Positions 60,542 to 64,000 of a stretch of 64,000 nucleotides of DNA are shown here, in pieces; the stretch's first letter is position 1, and every line of letters begins with the position of its first letter. The DNA lies in contig BQJA01000004.1 in the NCBI GenBank assembly GCA_021604405.1, positions 19,096 to 83,095 on the forward strand. The letters run 5' to 3'. The notes below the pieces were generated by a model, which did no database searches, had not been told where the DNA came from, and was given only the letters and a program-made list of their open reading frames with translations. Source of the stretch: Nitrosomonas sp. Lineage in GTDB: Bacteria > Pseudomonadota > Gammaproteobacteria > Burkholderiales > Nitrosomonadaceae. The position numbers and the translations under genes were made by a program.

Positions 60542-61357
60542 ATGAATATAGTTAGAATATTACTTTTGGATGATGACGACAGCAATGTAAATTCAATAAC
60601 TAAATATTTTCAGCCGCTGGGTGCTGAAGTGGTTTTTACATCGAGTATTGATGAAGCCATTGTTCATTTAAAAAATACCCAACCCAGTCTTTTTTTAGTT
60701 TCTCTCAGCCTGGCGCATAACAATAATTGGTTTTTTCTCGATAAAGCAAAAAAAAGCCTGGCGCCAATTATTGGTTTGGTTGAGAAAAATCAATCTTCCT
60801 GGATGATGCAAGGGTGGACTCATGGCATCAATGCCTATTTGGTAAAGCCGTTGGATTACATGCACTTGAAAACATACCTGCCTTCAGCGCTCGCCCAGGT
60901 ATGGGCGATTAAAAAAAGGGTGAATACAACGGATGAACGGCGGTGTCTCGTCGACAGAAGAATCGTCGGGATGGGTCGACGGTGGTATGACCGTTTGAAT
61001 CAGATTAATAATGCAGAAAGTGACGAAAAAGGACCGACAAATTTCGGTCCTTTTACAATCTGCAGCGATAAGAAACTTGTTACCCGGAATGGGGAGGTTG
61101 TTAAGCTGACGCCAACGGAGTTCAAATTGTTGATGTTGTTGTTTCGAAACAGGGATCAGGTAGTTTCGATGGAAACGATTATTTCGCATATCTGGAATTC
61201 AAGCAACCGCGCCTCGGAAGAAGACGTGAAACAGTATATTTATATGCTCAGAAAAAAAATTGAAAAAACGCCTTCGAAGCCGTCTCTAATTCTTAATCAT
61301 AAAGGATTTGGTTATATGTTCTCCAGTGCGGTAATGGATTCAAGTGCTGCATCTTGA
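60542..61357 (+). CDS. OmpR/PhoB-type response regulator with atypical receiver domain
   Basis: VRILLLDDDDSNVNS; VKPLDYMHL; winged helix LTPTEFKLLMLLFRNRDQVVSMETIISHIW..EEDVKQYIYMLRKKIE..KGFGYMF; phosphoacceptor position reads VSLSL. Confidence 0.9.
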   Translation: MNIVRILLLDDDDSNVNSITKYFQPLGAEVVFTSSIDEAIVHLKNTQPSLFLVSLSLAHNNNWFFLDKAKKSLAPIIGLVEKNQSSWMMQGWTHGINAYLVKPLDYMHLKTYLPSALAQVWAIKKRVNTTDERRCLVDRRIVGMGRRWYDRLNQINNAESDEKGPTNFGPFTICSDKKLVTRNGEVVKLTPTEFKLLMLLFRNRDQVVSMETIISHIWNSSNRASEEDVKQYIYMLRKKIEKTPSKPSLILNHKGFGYMFSSAVMDSSAAS

Positions 61358-61468
61358 TTCAGAGCCGAGCCAGCCATTTCATGTTTCTGAATTTCGAGTA
61401 CTTAGTGCTGCTGGAATTATGATTTCTGGTACTGTGCAGTTGAACTTCAACCTGACGAAGAAGATGTA

Positions 61469-62011
61469 TTAAGGGGATGGAATTAGATCTAATAAATGGA
61501 ACGCGTCTATCGTCGCAGAACCGATTCTTCCATTTGCTGTAAAATCACCTATCTCGCTTTCACCGGTCTCTGCTGTCTGGCTGCTTGTGCTTGACAGCGG
61601 ATCTGAAAGCACCCAATGATTTATTTCCACAAAACCACCCCCATTTAATAAAATTATCAGTGGATTAAGCGATAGCAATATTAGTTCGTCTACACTTCCG
61701 TCCGGTTGCATTATGTTGGCTGATCGATTGTTTTCACCAACAGATATGATTTGTGATGATATATCACCAGAAGAATTACAAGTCGGGGGATTGGTGTCAT
61801 TGGTACAGATAGTAACATTTTGCATTATGGTGGCGCCATCAACAGTCATCGTTCCCTGTACAGTGATATCTCCTCGAAGACTATCAATGGAAGGTTCACC
61901 ATTAGCAAAAATAACAATACTTCTTTGAAAAGTGTATGTTTCTGACCAGGCGATATTCTGAAAGCAAAGTATCAGCAGCATTACAACAAAAGTATATATA
62001 GCGCTTCTCAT
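61469..62011 (-). CDS. Secreted protein of unknown function, 180 aa
   Basis: N-terminal signal peptide (LLILCFQNIAWS); no recognised domain; co-directional with the OM and C39 genes. Confidence 0.6.
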   Translation of the reverse strand: MRSAIYTFVVMLLILCFQNIAWSETYTFQRSIVIFANGEPSIDSLRGDITVQGTMTVDGATIMQNVTICTNDTNPPTCNSSGDISSQIISVGENNRSANIMQPDGSVDELILLSLNPLIILLNGGGFVEINHWVLSDPLSSTSSQTAETGESEIGDFTANGRIGSATIDAFHLLDLIPSP

Positions 62012-62093
62012 TTCACATCATCTCCTATGTAATGAAAGTGGTTGGAATAATATTTCGTTTATAATCCAAATCAATAAAATATCTGATACAAGA

Positions 62094-63341
62094 TTAGCGG
62101 GCGAACCGGTAAGGAAGCGCTACACTAATAACATAATCTGGTGAAGAATCCGTTAAACCAATCCCGCCATTGATGATAAAGAAAAGTTGTCGAGAAACTC
62201 TCGTCGCGAGTCCAAAATTCATAATGCTCTGAGGATCGCCTGACCCTGGTACATTAAAATTGGCTATTTGCGTCTTTTGCCGCCAGATTTGTTGCAAATT
62301 CAACGATAAGGAAGTGTAAGGGCTAGCCGCTAATGATGCGCCCAGTGAAAAAGAATACTGATCTCCCCGTTCGGTGTCGTTTTTTTTCAGTGTTGTTTGG
62401 TAATCAAATTGACTGGTAAAAGCTAACGGGTCTTGACGCTTAAGGGCTGTCATCGAAACGCGAAAATCATTGAAACCAGTTCCCATCAAAACATTGTTAT
62501 CGGTAATTTTGCCGCTAGCTGAATCCCATGTAAAACGCCCAACCAAATCAGGGAGCCAACCATCTTCGTGGAGTAGCGTTTTGGCGATTCCGACGCTGAT
62601 GTCACCCAGCGCTGCGCCCGTGCGACTGGTGTCCATCACGTTTGTGGCTCCTTGTGGAATTATATTTGTTTGATTGACAATTCGAGTGGGCAAACGGAGT
62701 TCCAGTTGTGATTCAAAAGGCAGTCCTGCGCGAAAAAAAAGACCGGTGTCGAATTCATTACGCTGAACATTCGCCGTCCTGACCCCTATTAATTGACCGA
62801 GATCATTCGTGACGAGTGACGGAAAATCATTTTCGCGTCGACTATAGTTAAAAAAAGGTTGTAATTCCATCTGACGAAATGGCAATAACAAGGCCCCAGT
62901 TTGAACTAAGCTGCGATCCAAGGCGCGTTCAGCCGCCAGTTCATCGACGGCAAATTCGCCGGGCGATGATTTCTTTTCTGCCTGATCCTGGGATTTATCA
63001 TTAGCTTGCGCTTGTTGCACGGTACCGGCCGCGGCACTGGGCTGGCCGGGAGATTGCGTATTATTTGGCGTTGCTGCATTTGCTGATGGCGCCTGTTGTT
63101 GGGATTTTTGTGTTTCCTGTCGGCCTTCCAGTAACTTTACCCGTCGATTCAGGTCGTCAATCACTGCATCCCGCTCCTCAAGCTTTTGCAGTAATAATTG
63201 TATATCTTGTTCCGGCATGGGCAAATTCTGCGCAAAGCTGGTTGAATGGAAGAAAAGCGCCATATAGATTAAGCTTGCGGCGCATATGCAGCCTGTTGCT
63301 GTCACTTTGGTTTTACTGAGGTGAAAAGTTACGTTTGACAA
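62094..63341 (-). CDS. Outer-membrane channel/'transporter'-like beta-barrel with N-terminal coiled coil
   Basis: Signal peptide, coiled coil QDIQLLLQKLEERDAVIDDLNRRVKLLEGRQ, Pro/Gln/Ala linker, barrel-like C-terminus ending ISVALPYRFAR; probable TTG start preceded by aaaggggga. Confidence 0.7.
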   Translation of the reverse strand: MSNVTFHLSKTKVTATGCICAASLIYMALFFHSTSFAQNLPMPEQDIQLLLQKLEERDAVIDDLNRRVKLLEGRQETQKSQQQAPSANAATPNNTQSPGQPSAAAGTVQQAQANDKSQDQAEKKSSPGEFAVDELAAERALDRSLVQTGALLLPFRQMELQPFFNYSRRENDFPSLVTNDLGQLIGVRTANVQRNEFDTGLFFRAGLPFESQLELRLPTRIVNQTNIIPQGATNVMDTSRTGAALGDISVGIAKTLLHEDGWLPDLVGRFTWDSASGKITDNNVLMGTGFNDFRVSMTALKRQDPLAFTSQFDYQTTLKKNDTERGDQYSFSLGASLAASPYTSLSLNLQQIWRQKTQIANFNVPGSGDPQSIMNFGLATRVSRQLFFIINGGIGLTDSSPDYVISVALPYRFAR

Positions 63342-63477
63342 TTATTCCCCCTTTATTAGTAACTTATGATAGTGAATAATGCAGTGTAACCTTGCTTTGA
63401 CAGCGTCAAAATGTTGTTTTTGACAATTATTCCCCCCTTTATTAGCAACTTATGACAATGAATGATCTACTGTAACA
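63323..63477. repeat. Imperfect tandem duplication, offset about 85 bp, spanning the gene-start region
   Basis: gtttgacaattattccccctttattagtaacttatgatagtgaat (copy 1) versus tttttgacaattattccccccttta​ttagcaacttatgacaatgaat (copy 2). Confidence 0.8.
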
Positions 63478-64000
63478 TGACAAATTCATCCAAATTAGGT
63501 GCTAATCGGTTTTGCGGAAAAGTTCCGTCATTTCGGGCGACAACAAAGCCAACTTTGCCTACTTCTGGAAACTCAATCCAGCTGTTCTGGAATGTTTTCA
63601 CGAGCATGGTACGGTTTCCCCAGGCGGGATCAGCCAGTAATACGCGGTTGCCATGCATCCCCCGGAAGATCACAAAATGGTTATAACCTTTGGTATCAAT
63701 GGGTACCACGATGGGCGCTTTTTCTAACAGCTGTTCAAATGAAAGTTTGCCATAACCAATGCCTCGGTAACCTCTACCGTCTACAAAGCGTTTAAGGTCC
63801 AATAAAGAAAATCCTTCCCGCATTCTGACTATGTGTGGATTTTTGATGTATTCAGCCCGGTTCATCAAGCCGATCGCGACTTCCCTTTCAGTGATCGGGT
63901 CATCATACTGATAGTTCAATAGTGTGGTTAAAGCAGCAGCGCCACAGCTTAAATCCCATTGCTGTACGACAACATTCGTATGGCGCATCTCCAATAAGGA
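63467..64000 (-). CDS. C39-family cysteine peptidase, 5' end probably beyond window
   Basis: VVVQQWDLSCGAAALTTLLNYQY (catalytic Cys), YNHFVIFRGMHGNRVLLADPAWGN (His/Asp); frame open to the window edge. Confidence 0.88.
   Translation of the reverse strand, partial: SLLEMRHTNVVVQQWDLSCGAAALTTLLNYQYDDPITEREVAIGLMNRAEYIKNPHIVRMREGFSLLDLKRFVDGRGYRGIGYGKLSFEQLLEKAPIVVPIDTKGYNHFVIFRGMHGNRVLLADPAWGNRTMLVKTFQNSWIEFPEVGKVGFVVARNDGTFPQNRLAPNLDEFVMLQ

Overview
The window is chromosomal DNA of a Gram-negative bacterium. Gene families and order suggest a betaproteobacterium, possibly of the Nitrosomonadaceae; this is an impression, not a tested assignment. Main blocks: (i) 1-18.2 kb, part of a hydroxamate-siderophore locus: PvdQ-like Ntn acylase (cut by the window edge), acyl-CoA ligase, PepSY-TM protein, PvdE/SyrD-type exporter, N-acyltransferase, ornithine/lysine N-hydroxylase, TonB receptor, HSL-type hydrolase, complete RND efflux operon and Sfp-type PPTase. 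No siderophore synthetase is in view. (ii) 18.9-37 kb, mixed genes: peroxiredoxin, esterases, M48 protease, a glycolipid-like DGK/GT/PAP2 set, a diheme MauG/CCP-like protein with a His-rich N-terminus, a predicted membrane pseudokinase, and lon. (iii) 37-49 kb, core genes: large NAD-GDH, ettA, a permease-less PTS (EIIA-HPr-EI), metX-metW. (iv) 49.4-60.1 kb, a same-strand gene set that is the best candidate for an undescribed system: CotA-like multicopper oxidase (Tat), a SCO-like protein lacking the Cys motif (Tat), a large His-rich secreted orphan, a CusB-like adaptor ending in seven His, a CusA-like RND pump, a DsbA-like protein, a degenerate SNase-fold protein and a cytochrome c5. A perfect 22-bp palindrome lies upstream, and a response regulator without the phosphoacceptor Asp lies downstream. 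(v) 61.4-64 kb, a C39 peptidase / outer-membrane protein / secreted protein module with a local tandem duplication. No rRNA, tRNA, CRISPR array or intact mobile element was recognised. All family calls come from reading motifs in the translations; no searches were run.
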